From Plantago ovata (Eukaryota; Streptophyta; Magnoliopsida; Lamiales; Plantaginaceae): a DNA stretch of 64,000 bases. The translations under genes were made by a program, and so were the position numbers. A model generated the notes under the pieces. The model saw only the letters and a program-made list of their open reading frames with translations. It searched no databases and was not told the origin of the DNA. Shown here piece by piece: positions 1 to 9,697 of this stretch (positions are counted from its first letter, which is position 1; each line of letters opens with the position of its first letter). The stretch is from positions 61,938,899-62,002,898 of the forward strand of contig CM051457.1 in NCBI GenBank assembly GCA_028274465.1. The letters run 5' to 3'.

Positions 1-1507
1 CTTTTTGTCCTTTGAGTCCTTAGAATCATTAGGCTCATTCTCATCACTGGAGTCTCCAATATCATTTTCATCTTCTTCTTCGTCATCATTAGTTAGAGTA
101 ACTAATGGAAGATGCTTGTATATCGCTTGACTAGTGACTTCTTCATCCTCATTGAATGTGTGTGGATCAGCAACCACAGGCACAAAAAGTCCCTTAATCA
201 TCTCAGCTTGTTCAGCAGGAGGAGCCATTTTGAACTTGTCTTTTAGATTTTCACTGATTTGTAGCTCTTGTCCCATTTGCTGAGACAATGACATATGGTC
301 TTGTGGCATGATAGAGTGAATGAAGGTCTCTAGCTTCAGCAATGAAGCTCTTTTCTTCTCGCTTGAGAGATGGATGAAAAGATCCGCGAAGTCCATTCTT
401 TTGTACCTTTGCCAATTGCTAACAAACTTAGCAACCCTTGACAAGGTATTCTTCTTAAAATGTGAATAAAGCTCTTCTGAGCTGATCTGATGGACTTCAT
501 GGATAGGAGTTTCTTCTATCTCCAAATGAGTCTGAAGAAAAACATTGTTAGTTTCAGGATGCTGAAATGTTGTAGGTTTACAGTCTAAAACTGGTGCATG
601 AATTACATGCTGACTTTCAGCAAGCTCATGTTGCAAACTTGGTTGTGCGATTTCTACAAGCATTTCTTCAGGAACTGTAGTAGCTTCCTTGTTTTGATCA
701 TCCTGAAATAACAAATTATTAGATACAAGCTCTAGGTTATTAAACTTAGCATTTTACCAAAGTTAACATCTACCTGCTGAGCAGGAGTTGTGGTTTCTGG
801 TGTAGAAGCCTCAGCTTGCTTATGACATGCATGTTGAGAAGTCTATAAAGAAACAATAATATTAGCTAATGATAAAGTTTCAAATAATGAAATTAAGCCT
901 ATTTTAGAGTTATCTACATGCTGAAGAACAACGGGTGGTGACTCAGTCTGTTCAGCATCATTGATTTTTTCAGTATCTGGGACTGTATCTTCAGCAGACT
1001 TCTTGAGTTGCTCTTCTTGAGAAGGTTGAGCAGCATCAACATTCTCCCTTGTCTCTAAGTTGACAAGTTGAGCAGAAGTTTTTCGACCCAAAAGTTCACT
1101 ACTTGTCATGAATAGAATAACTGACTTGTCAGAGTTGTCAGGTACATCTACATCCATTTGCTTGCTTAAATCTTTAATTACAAACTGAATGGTTTCAGTT
1201 GGAATTTCGATTTCTGGGTCTGGTGAACTTGGTCTTGTATCCTCAGCAACTGAGTGTGCGTCGTTGGACGAAGCTTCTTTCTGATGTTCAGTAACCTCTG
1301 TTTCAGCAACAGTACTTGTGGTCTCAGCAACTACTTTTTCTGGACTCGTTGCTTGTTCAGCAACTGTCTCAGGTCTGCAGCAATATCACTTGCCGGTTCA
1401 AGTGAGATGTCATCAAGATTTTCTACAATGTAGACATCATCAATTCTTGCAAATGCAGGATTTGCATTTCCACTGCCTTGTGGAATTTCATCCACATTGA
1501 TTGGTTG
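1..1507 (-). pseudogene. SIRE no. 1 accessory gene, middle part (continues off window)
   Basis: This continues the accessory gene that starts at 10975 and is cut by the Athila-like insertion. Reading leftwards it encodes an acidic, Ser/Thr/Glu/Gln-rich stretch with many Ala-Glu pairs, then a segment near 420-150 (around SNWQRY and MSLSQQMGQELQ) that matches the region just after the assembly gap at 39530-39790 in the plus-strand copy. The match fixes orientation and shows that the gene is shared by family members. Frames change several times (for example near 1160 and 760), so it is not intact. I know no enzymatic motif here; the protein looks largely disordered. Function unknown. Confidence 0.6.
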
Positions 1508-1512
1508 CTGAA

Positions 1513-2716
1513 TGATGAACGTGTATTTTACACTTTCATTCGAGTCTCTTTTCACCAATTTAGCTATCCTCTATGTTAATTTAGCTATATTATAGTGCAT
1601 TTTATTAGAATAGTGTCACGTTTCCCTTTAGTTTGTATTTTACAGGTTTTGGGTGAAAAACGAGGTTTTCCGGGCAATTATATTGAAGAGAACGAAGAAT
1701 TGGTGTTCCGAAGATATTTTTGGAGTATCTAGAAGATTCCGTATAGGATTTGAAGTCTGGGGGTCGAGTCTGAAGGCTAAAAGGTCACTAGGAGGCAAAA
1801 ACCGAGTCCGAAAAGGAAAAGAAATCCAAAAACGCGTTGAAAACGCGTCGATGGCCGGTTGGAGGTCCCGAGCGATTCGCCCGGGACGTGGGGCGGTTCG
1901 CCCCACACCAGGCGGTTCGCCCGGTGTGTGGGGCGACTCGCCCCACACCGTCCGAACCTCTATATATAGTTGCTCAGTTTTCTCCGTTTTTCATACTTTC
2001 TCAGACCTTTTTTCATACCTTTCTCATTAGTTTTAGGGGAGAATTCTCCAGAGCCTGTTCTGGGAATTCTTAGCATAGGAGATACTTTTTCTTATCGTTT
2101 TGGAGCTTGTGAGATCGCGATTCTTCAGAGATTGACAACCTTCGGTACCATTGTATCTTACAGTTTTTCTCTTTATATTTATTTATCTTTCAACATGTTT
2201 TCATTCAATCTTGCTATGATTTATGTTGATTCCATGACATCTATGAGTAGCTAAACCTATCGTTGGTGATAGTGTGTAATTTCTTAGCGAAGGGTTAATA
2301 ATTATGCTGATGGCGGTAAAGCGAATCAGACTTTGAGTTATTGCTTTATTTCTTTGATCTATCTAAAACCTCTATCTTCGTAGTGTTGAATAATAACGGA
2401 ACACAATTGGACAATTCATTGATCAAAGATCTCTATGCAAAACGATCGGGTACTTCATGCATGATTATTAACCTGCTATGCTTTGAATGATCATACTATC
2501 ACTAACCTCCATTATCTTGATAAGAAAAACTTGTGCTAAGTCGTCTGTTGATTTTATATTTTAACTTAGATGAGATAAAGCTAGTTATAGTCCTTAGAGA
2601 TCGACACTCGAGGTTATTTTACTGCTACACTACGGTTTTCGTTGTAGTTGTGAATTGCCTTTGGCTAAATACAAATTTATTTCATTAATTAGAATCTGAA
2701 AAATTCCGGTTCATCA
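1513..2716 (+). repeat. 5' LTR of Athila-like no. 1
   Basis: 1204 bp, TG...CA ends within TGATGAAC...GTTCATCA. It is nearly identical by eye to the 3' LTR 8503-9692 and clearly related to the LTRs at 31339, 46760 and 59008. It holds a palindrome array (1863-1950) just before a TATATATA box. Confidence 0.93.
1863..1969 (+). promoter_or_regulatory. Athila LTR promoter: GGGCG/CGCCC palindrome array plus TATA box
   Basis: Between 1863 and 1950 several near-palindromes of the form GGGCGRNTCGCCC or GGGCGGTTCGCCC follow each other, separated by ACGT- and CACACC-type links. A TATATATA box follows at about 1960. The same layout occurs at 8850-8946, 31695-31780, 47110-47212 and, on the minus strand, 59780-59850. 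Known: LTRs carry the element's promoter in U3. Inferred: the palindromes are protein-binding sites or RNA hairpins. Confidence 0.65.
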
Positions 2717-2719
2717 AAT

Positions 2720-2737
2720 TGGCGCCGCTGCCGGGGA
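2720..2737 (+). other. Primer binding site, tRNA-Asp type
   Basis: TGGCGCCGCTGCCGGGGA begins 3 bp after the LTR. It differs by one base from the tRNA-Asp complement that I recall for Athila, Calypso and Cyclops elements (GTTG in place of GCTG). Confidence 0.85.
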
Positions 2738-2860
2738 CTATACTCCTTTTTTCTGTTTAGCTTATTTATATTTTCAGCATTCAATTCCTAGTTTTAGTAG
2801 TTTTTATTTTTTCTATTTAATCTCTCTGATACTCCTTTATTAGCTTGTTACAGATAGTGT

Positions 2861-4562
2861 CTGCGACATACACGATCTAGAGGAACACCGCTTGCTGATT
2901 CAATTGCTGAAATCGTCAGAGTCTACCACCAAAGAAGTCGACTACTTAAAAGATGTGAACTAGAGGAAATGGAGGATACCGATTTCTCTGAATCTCTACA
3001 CAATCTTTTTAAGGAAATCGACAGAATGGCAGAAGCTAGACCACTGAAAGCATGGGTTCAACCCTCCAAGGATCGTATGAGGGACCGGCGATTGTTCTTT
3101 CGTCTGCAACTCGTGATCTGGAAATCAAGAACCACGCATTCTAACAACTTCCGAGGTTCTATGGCTTAGCAAGGGAAGATGTGATGGGGTACTTGCATGA
3201 TATCGATGATTTCGTCAACCAACTCCCACGACCTGGAGCTGAAATAACAACGAATGAGTTGAGAATGAAGGTTTTTGCTATGGAGCTTGGCGACAGAGCC
3301 AAGTCATGGTTGAGTTCTCTACCGGCGGGGTCGCTGGACACTTGAGAGAAGGTTTTTTCAGCTTTCATGGAGAAATACTTCCCTCACACCTTGACTACCG
3401 CGCTTAAGGCGCAAATCACTGGGTTCAAACAAGACTATGATGAGACCATCTACACCGCGTTTGTGAGGTTCCAAGACCTCATGAACAAGTGCCCTTACCA
3501 TGGTTTTGAGCTTTCGGATCTAGTCCAACACTTCTGCAATGGACTAACCTTCGAGAACCAACAAGTGGTGGATTTCCAATGTCGTGGCAATATTTGGGAG
3601 GAAACCGCGGAATCCGTCTGGGCGGTTTTCGAAAGACTTGCTAAGGGTTCGCAATTCAAGGATCCAAGAGCAATGTTTAGGAGACGTGGACCTGAAGCTC
3701 CACCTACTCAAGAGGCCCCTATGTATGGGGGGAACGGGGATCGATTCGAGTGCTTTACCAACGAGTTGAAAAAAATCCTCAAGAACTCTGCAGGAACAGC
3801 TATGTCAAACGAAGTTTGCCGAATATGCAAGAACTATGGGCATGGAGCTCATATGTGTAGATCGGAGCTTGCATATGATGATGGCAATTGGGTTCAAGGA
3901 GGCGAAGAGGAAGCCTTTGCTACGGAATTTGGTACTCAAGAAGCTAGGATGAGGAACCCCCACTAGCCAAGGAAGAAGAGAAGGACCCTGGTTCTGATGA
4001 GAGTGGAGAGGAGCAAGAGGATCCCGAGCCAATCCCTCAAAGTTTCGATGTTAAGGTCGGGATTGGTGAACTTGAAGATGTTCGTGCTACACTAGATACG
4101 GGATCTTACTCTAATGTGTTCCCAATGAATGTGTTTGAGAAGAGTAGCCTTGGAAAACTATCTGAGCATAAGGCTATTGTGCAATTGGCGGATGGATCCT
4201 TTGTGAGACCCGAAGGCGTTGTGAAGAACGTATTGGTTAAGATTGGTGAAGCTTCTATGTACACCAATTTTGTAGTTATGTCGGCGTCTACACCTGGGCT
4301 GGGTGATGTTGTTCTCTTGGGGCGAACGTTCTTGACTAAACTACGCTCCGTGATAGACATCTACCGAAGGACTTGCACCATTGAGGTGGATGGCAAGCAA
4401 CATGTGTTGCGAGCCATATCTGATCCACCTGATCACTTCAATGCTTCTCACACCATTAACTACTGTGGTCTTGCTGTCTATGGTCATTCTTATTCACAGG
4501 TTCATGGCATGAGGAGAAGATCCATGAAGGGGAAGTCTAGTACCCTAAAAAAGAAGAGCTAG
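2861..4562 (+). pseudogene. Athila-like gag-protease, decayed
   Basis: Gag packages element RNA; the protease would process it. The gag core (FYGLA, EKYFPHTL, FNGL-type text) runs from about 2960 to 3690. A CCHC zinc knuckle (C-x2-C-x4-H-x4-C) lies at 3817-3858 and a DTG protease active site at 4095-4103. Against the copy at 32659-34741 this one is broken: the start ATG is CTG at 2861, there are frameshifts around 3085-3160, a TGG-to-TGA stop lies near 3343, and about 0.39 kb between knuckle and protease is missing near 3950. The last readable part, 4116-4562, is the protease C-terminal half, ending in a Lys/Ser-rich tail. Confidence 0.85.
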
Positions 4563-4605
4563 GCGCAAGAAGGAGTCGAGTCAAAGACTATAAACAATGG
4601 CGCTA

Positions 4606-4623
4606 TCCGGGAGGCAACCCGGA
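4606..4623 (+). other. Hairpin with GGGAGGCAACCC core after gag-pro
   Basis: TCCGGG-AGGCAA-CCCGGA forms a 6-bp stem and is followed by AGTTTTT, 43 bp past the gag-pro stop. The same hairpin is at 34785-34802. I recall similar GGGAGGCAACCC hairpins with varied outer stems in Athila-type elements; role unknown. Confidence 0.6.
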
Positions 4624-5128
4624 GTTTTTATCGCTTTTTTACCGCTTTATTGCATGCATTCATACATTTAACAATTTACTTTTCTTATGTGAATTTCTTC
4701 GTCTCTGTGTCGTTTGTGCTTATGTTTATGTTTGAGTGAATTTTTTCGAGTGGTTTTATGAGGAGATTGGTTTTCGGGGTTTAAAAATCAAGTTTTTCGG
4801 AAATTTTCGTCTCCCAACCTCAGGAGGTGGGGGGCGAATCGCCCCACATGTCCAGAGAGCTTCGCGCTCTCTGGACATGTGGGGCGACTCGCCCCGTGGT
4901 TCCAGCAAGAAGAAAAACGGGGGTCACCCCCCATTTTCCTCCATTCTCCATCTCTTTCACCTTCTTACTCCTAAAACTCCCAAAAATTCAAAATTTCTTC
5001 AATCATTCATAAAATCTTCAATTTTCCACCAAATTGTGTGTTCTTTAGCTTCAATCGAAGCCCATTACGTGCTCTTTCTTTTCATCCGAACAAATTTCTT
5101 CCTAGTTCATTCATTCTTTGGATTTGAG
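4624..5128 (+). other. Spacer and putative 5' leader exon of ORF2
   Basis: Non-coding. It holds the palindrome cluster and then a C/T-rich stretch (about 4915-5120) that looks like a plant 5' UTR, ending in GATTTGAG before the GT donor at 5129. It is conserved in the second element at 34803-35367. Confidence 0.45.
4821..4900 (+). promoter_or_regulatory. Internal palindrome cluster upstream of ORF2 leader
   Basis: Two GGGGCGANTCGCCCC palindromes (4831-4845, 4881-4895) are the outer parts of one long inverted repeat. Its arms continue through CACATGTCCAGAGAGC and its complement, with a tiny loop near 4861, giving a stem of about 30 bp. The same palindrome type precedes the TATA box in every Athila LTR here. 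In the second element the cluster has grown (34999-35136). Inferred: an internal promoter or enhancer for ORF2. I see no TATA box downstream. Confidence 0.5.
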
Positions 5129-5673
5129 GTAATCTCACATGAACCCTAATTTTTCAAATTTGGGTTTTTTTTTTATTTATGCTTCAATTAAGCTTATATG
5201 ATGTATGGGTTGATGATTTGTGTGATTAGAAACGTTATTCACTATTAATTGCATGTTCAATTATGCTTGGTTTGTTGGATTGATAATTTTGCCTACTAGA
5301 TATCTATGTCTTAAGTTGCAATGTTTCTTTTCCTTTCATTCCATGTTTAAACTTGTGTTTGTTGATGTGATAATGATGGGCATGATGGTACAATGCATGA
5401 TTGATGAAGTTGAGGATTTGTGATGCTAGATTTTTTGCTACTATGGTATGAATTGAGCCTTATGATTTAAGGGCTATTTGTTGTCTAGCAAGAGCATAAT
5501 GTGATATGTGCATGTAGAAGTTACAATAATATGTTGCATGTTGAAATAGCTAGACTAGACAAGGAGGTTTTTAGGAGTTCGATTGTTGTAGATATCACTC
5601 GTATGTTCACTCTTGCATTTGCATATGCATAAATCTGTTTTGTGTCAAACAAGATACTAATTGCTGTTTGTAG
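5129..5673 (+). other. Putative leader intron of ORF2
   Basis: The donor is GAG|GTAATC at 5129 and the acceptor TGTTTGTAG|G at 5672-5673, with a branch-site-like TACTAAT at 5655-5661. The body is AT-rich. The ORF2 ATG lies 5 nt after the acceptor. The second element keeps both splice sites (35368 and 35909-35910) at nearly the same spacing, 543 against 545 bp. Known: env-position genes of plant retroelements can be made from spliced RNA. Inferred: this is such an intron. Confidence 0.55.
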
Positions 5674-5678
5674 GAATC

Positions 5679-6971
5679 ATGGCTCCACGAGACAAGAAGA
5701 AAGCTGGCTCAAGCAAGAAGGGTAAGGGGGCAGCATCAAGCTCCCAACCTTCCCACAAGCTGTTCGAGTTGTCTCTAGCTACAATCGATGTCCGACAGAG
5801 GCTCGAAGAGGAGCTAGCTCAAGGTGGGCGATCAATTATACCGGACAGAAGGATAGACATTCCGGATGAATTAGCTCACAGGGCGGGGTACAGGACACTC
5901 TCCCGTCTGGCGAGGAAAAGGAATTGGGGTTGGTATACTTCCAACCGATTCAAGGGGTACGATACGAGCCTCCTCCATGAGTTCTATGCTGGATACACTG
6001 ATCTTGAGGAGAAGGAGGGGGTACTCGTTTGAGGCGTAATTGTGCCATGGACGCCGGCCTCAATTTCTGCATTCATCCATCTTGGGGAACGGGAGTTCAC
6101 CGGAAGCAACCACTCCTACGAGCATTCAAGGGCCACTAGGGGGATCGGAAGTGCCATCACAGGTGTGATTTGCAACAGGGAATATAGGTATCCAGATACC
6201 AGAGCACAACCTGCACGGATCCATCAGAGTGACTTTAGCATCGAGGCTAAGGTGGTTATGAATTTCTGCATTTTCAACTTGATCCCTAGAATGAATGACA
6301 TGTGGATACAGCCGAATTATGCCGAGCTCCTCTACTGCTTGATAGGCAAGCATCGAATAGACGTCGGTCAGATCATGTATGCCGAATATGAGCGCCATTG
6401 GGAGAAGAAGAAGAAGCCCTTCATTTTTCCGAGCTTCATCACAGCATATTGCAAGTATTACGGGGTCGAGGACATTGATGAGGGGGATTGCGAGGTCGCT
6501 GCCCTTTCCCCTTCAACTATTGATGTGCAGCTAACTAGGTATCAAATGAAGAACCCCACGGCTGCTGGTGCTGATGTTGAAGCTCCATTTCAAGCAACTG
6601 ATTATGATGATGAAGATGAGGATGCTATGGAAGCTGACGATGGCCGAATTCCTATCCTGAATATTCATTTTGTCCATAGAGCAGCACATGCACCGTCTCG
6701 AGTACCACATGGGTCTCAAGGTTTTGACTTCTCTGATTTTCGGGCCCACTTCGATGCTAGTGTTGCAGCCTTGACTACTACTGTCCAAGGAATGCGACAT
6801 GACCTTGATGGACACATTGCCCAGCGCAACTGTGATTGGGAGATGATTGAGGACCATCGCCGGAATGAGAGGCAGATAATGTCGGAGCAGCAACAGCTCA
6901 TCTAGCAGCAACAAGATCTCCTGTCTGACATGTGGAGAGACTATTATGGGGATGACAATCCCGATAATTAG
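5679..6971 (+). pseudogene. Athila-like ORF2, plant-transposon-protein type
   Basis: About 430 codons starting MAPRDKKKAGSSKKGKG. A basic N-terminus is followed by a conserved globular part (EFYAGYTDL, VPWTPASISAFIHL, NLIPRMNDMWIQPNYAELLY, IDVGQIMYAEYE). After that come an acidic linker (DYDDEDEDAMEADD) and a Gln/Arg-rich helical tail ending DNPDN. The globular part resembles what databases call putative plant transposon protein (PF20167, from memory). Two in-frame stops break it: TGA at about 6030, where the second element has CGG, and TAG at about 6903, where it has CAG. Function unknown. It sits in the env position but I see no signal peptide or membrane segment. Confidence 0.7.
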
Positions 6972-7589
6972 TCTTTTCGCATGTCCGCTCTTAGCCGACC
7001 GAGGCCAAACCGTTCGGTAACATCTAGTATGACTTTTTATTTACTCATTCTCTTTTGCTAGGGGCTAGCTTAAGTTTCATGAGGGGGATGGGATGTGAAC
7101 CATGATGTTAAGTATTGTTTGGCATTGTGATAATGAGTATGGTATCTTGTTTTTGTTTTTGCATTTGCATTTGCACGTTTACCGCTTTCTTAGTATTTAG
7201 TTGCATACACTATATTCATCCTAGGATAGTCTTGCATGTTTTATGTGGAGTTTATTGCCAAATTTTTTGAACTTTTTTACTGGGTAGATTAACTAATTAT
7301 GACATTAATCATATGCTTCATCTCTATGAATTTGTTTGAGGTTTTTCTCGCATGGCTTGTCACATTTATGTATTGCACTAAGTTAAGCTTGGTAGTCTCG
7401 ACATCACTTAGTGGTGTTTTCTCTACTGCGGTTCACGAAGGCCTTTATAATAGGATGATACATGTTAGGATCTTATGGTTGTTTTCCCGAGTAATTATGT
7501 ACCTAAGTGGCAACAAGTCTTCACCTTGCTTTGAGATTGCTAATTGCCTAGGAAGGAGGTAGTGTGAGATTGTGTGATCCTTTGTTTGC

Positions 7590-7724
7590 AACCTATTCTT
7601 TCGAATAGGTTTGGGGAGGGGGTTACGCTATCATTTGACTTGTTTTTTGATTTTTAGTGTGTGTTGTGAGCTTATTTTCCTTTTTCGTAAATTTTGTATT
7701 CCAACCTATTCTTTCGAATAGGTT
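7590..7724 (+). repeat. Paired identical hairpins
   Basis: AACCTATTC-TTTC-GAATAGGTT occurs at 7590-7611 and again at 7703-7724. Each has a 9-bp perfect stem and a 4-nt loop. The pair recurs at 45844/45959 and 60847/60955 with the stem unchanged but some loops altered (TTCC, GTTA). Confidence 0.75.
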
Positions 7725-7778
7725 TGTGGAGGTCATTTGTGCGTCATTGTTCTTTTTCGTTGTGATACTGCTGGCTAA

Positions 7779-7906
7779 AAAAAATCGAAAAAAAAAGAAG
7801 AAAAATTCCAGGAAAAAAGAACAAATCTGGAAAAGAAAAAAAAAAAAAAGAAAAGACCCCAAAAAAGCAAAGAAGGGTCCAAAAAAGAGCAAAAAAAAAA
7901 AAAAAC
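7779..7906 (+). repeat. Purine-rich A/G tract
   Basis: About 130 bp of nearly pure A/G broken by rare CC, TC and TT. The same tract follows the hairpins in the other two Athila-like copies (46037-46172; minus strand 60669-60795). Lys-rich translations here are a by-product of the composition. Confidence 0.8.
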
Positions 7907-8489
7907 AGTTTAGCAAAGTGTTTCTCTCATTTTTCAATTTTTGTAATGTTCGTAATCGTGTTGTAATTTTTTATCCTTTGTTTGTTTGAGTGTCATCTGT
8001 TCTAGACCACCCACGTCCTGCCATTTAGGAAGTGGTGAATAGCTTCAGGCTTTGCTTGAGAGATGGGTAGAATTGGGGACTGTTACCTTTTTTAGGGAAC
8101 CCTCCTTCGTTTGATGAGAGCCAGTATTGGTTCGACCTCTTTGAGGAAAAGTCTTAACTTGGTGAACAGTAGTAAGTCCTCAGTTTCATAGGCACGGGAC
8201 AACCATTCGTATTTTAGCATGCTTCATTACGTCGTCACTGACTAGGTCCACGTAGAGAATGTTACGTGAGACTATCTTGCTTGACATAAGTGCTTATGTG
8301 AATGTGTATGAGTCAATCGAAGCATTCTTCAACCAATATACATGTTATGATTTGTATGGTTTGTGCTGATATGTTTTTTGATAGATTCAATAGATTAGTT
8401 CATTTCATTTGGCATGAGACTCCATTTTTGTGTTGCATTGTTTTTTGCATTAGAGTCTAGCATAGTTGCTTGAGGACAAGCAAAGGTTC

Positions 8490-8502
8490 GATCTGGGGAG
8501 TT
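8490..8502 (+). other. Polypurine tract of Athila-like no. 1
   Basis: GATCTGGGGAGTT lies directly before the 3' LTR; TTTGGGGAGTT is the equivalent in the second element. It would prime plus-strand DNA synthesis. Confidence 0.6.
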
Positions 8503-9692
8503 TGATGAACGTGTATTTTACACTTTCATTCAAGTCTTTTTTCACCAATTTAGCTATCCTCTATGTTAATTTAGCTATATTATAGTGCATTTTATTAGAA
8601 TAGTTCACGTTTCCCTTTAGTTTGTATTTTACAGGTTTTGGGTGAAAAACGAGGTTTTTTGGGCAATTATATTGCAGAGAACGAAGAATTGGTGTTCCGA
8701 AGGCATTTTTGGAGTATCTAGAAGATTCCGGATAGGATTTGAAGTCTAGGGGTCGAGTCTGAAGGCTAAAAGGTCACTAGGAGGCAAAAACCGAGTCCGA
8801 AAAGGAAAAGAAATCTGAAAACGCGTCGATGGCCGGCTGGAGGTCCCGGGCGATTCGCCAGGGACGTGGGGCGGTTCGCCCCACACCAGGCGGTTCGCCC
8901 GGTGTGTGGGGCGACTCGCCCCACACCGTCCGAACCTCTATATATAGTTGCTCAGTTTTCTCCGTTTTTCATACTTTCTCAGACCTTTTTTCATACCTTT
9001 CTCATTAGTTTTAGGGGAGAATTCTCCAAGCCTGTTCTGGGAATTCTTAGCATAGGAGATACTTTTTCTTATCGTTTTGGAGCTTGTGAGATCGCGATTC
9101 TTCGTAGATTGACAACCTTCGGTTACATTGTATCTTACAGTTTTTCTATTTATATTTATTTATCTTTCAACATGTTTTCATTCAATCTTGCTATGATTTC
9201 TGTTGATTGCATGACATCTATGAGTAGCTAAACCTATCGTTGGTGATAGTATGTGATTTCTTAGCGAAGGGTTAATAATTATGCTGATGGCGGTAAAGCG
9301 AATCAGACTTTGAGTTATTGCTTTATTTCTTTGATCTATCTAAAACTACTATCTTCGTAGTGTTGAATAATAACGGAACACAATTGGACAATTCATTGAT
9401 CAAAGATCTCTATGCAAAATGATCGGGTACTTCATGCATGATTATTAACCTGCTATGCTTTGAATGATCATACTATCACTAACCTCCATTATCTTGATAA
9501 GAAAAACCTGTGCTAAGTCGTCTGTTGATTTATATTTTAACATAGATTAGATAAAGCTAGTTATAGTCCTTAGAGATCGACACTCGAGGTTATTTTACTG
9601 CTACACTACGGTTTTCGTTGTAGTTGTGAATTGTCTTTGGCTAAATACAAATTTATTTGATTAATTAGAATCTGACAAATTCCGGTTCATCA
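8503..9692 (+). repeat. 3' LTR of Athila-like no. 1
   Basis: 1190 bp, TGATGAAC...GTTCATCA, followed by the TSD CTGAA at 9693-9697. Palindromes lie at 8850-8930 and a TATA box at about 8939. Small indels against the 5' LTR suggest some age. Confidence 0.93.
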
Positions 9693-9697
9693 CTGAA

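Larger units (their letters stand above)
6972..8489 (+). other. Athila-like 3' internal non-coding region
   Basis: No convincing coding. It contains two identical hairpins (7590-7611, 7703-7724), a purine-rich tract (7779-7906), and a conserved block at 8090-8500 that recurs at 46340-46750 and, inverted, at 60090-60500. This is probably 3' UTR with packaging or replication signals. Confidence 0.6.
1513..9692 (+). mobile_element. Athila-like Ty3/Gypsy retrotransposon no. 1, complete but non-autonomous
   Basis: It is bounded by LTRs 1513-2716 and 8503-9692 that start TGATGAAC and end GTTCATCA, an 8-bp terminal inverted repeat, and flanked by the perfect 5-bp duplication CTGAA (1508-1512, 9693-9697). 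The primer site matches tRNA-Asp, as known for Athila/Calypso/Cyclops elements. The interior holds a gag-protease gene and a second ORF. I find no reverse transcriptase, RNase H or integrase text in any frame, so it would need enzymes from a helper. It sits inside the accessory gene of SIRE no. 1. The Athila-like label rests on the primer site, gag type and ORF order. Confidence 0.9.

Noticed and set aside
1653..2254. Open frames within the Athila LTRs (also 8866-9231, 31619-31852)
   Set aside because: LTR sequence; they cross the palindromes and TATA box and are not conserved as proteins between LTR copies.
4606..4635. Hairpin plus T run as a Rho-independent terminator
   Set aside because: The context is a plant nuclear retrotransposon, where such terminators do not operate.
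7657..7989. Lys-rich open frame in the A/G tract of Athila no. 1 (also 45993-46247)
   Set aside because: It is the translation of a low-complexity purine tract; there is no conserved start or residue pattern beyond composition.
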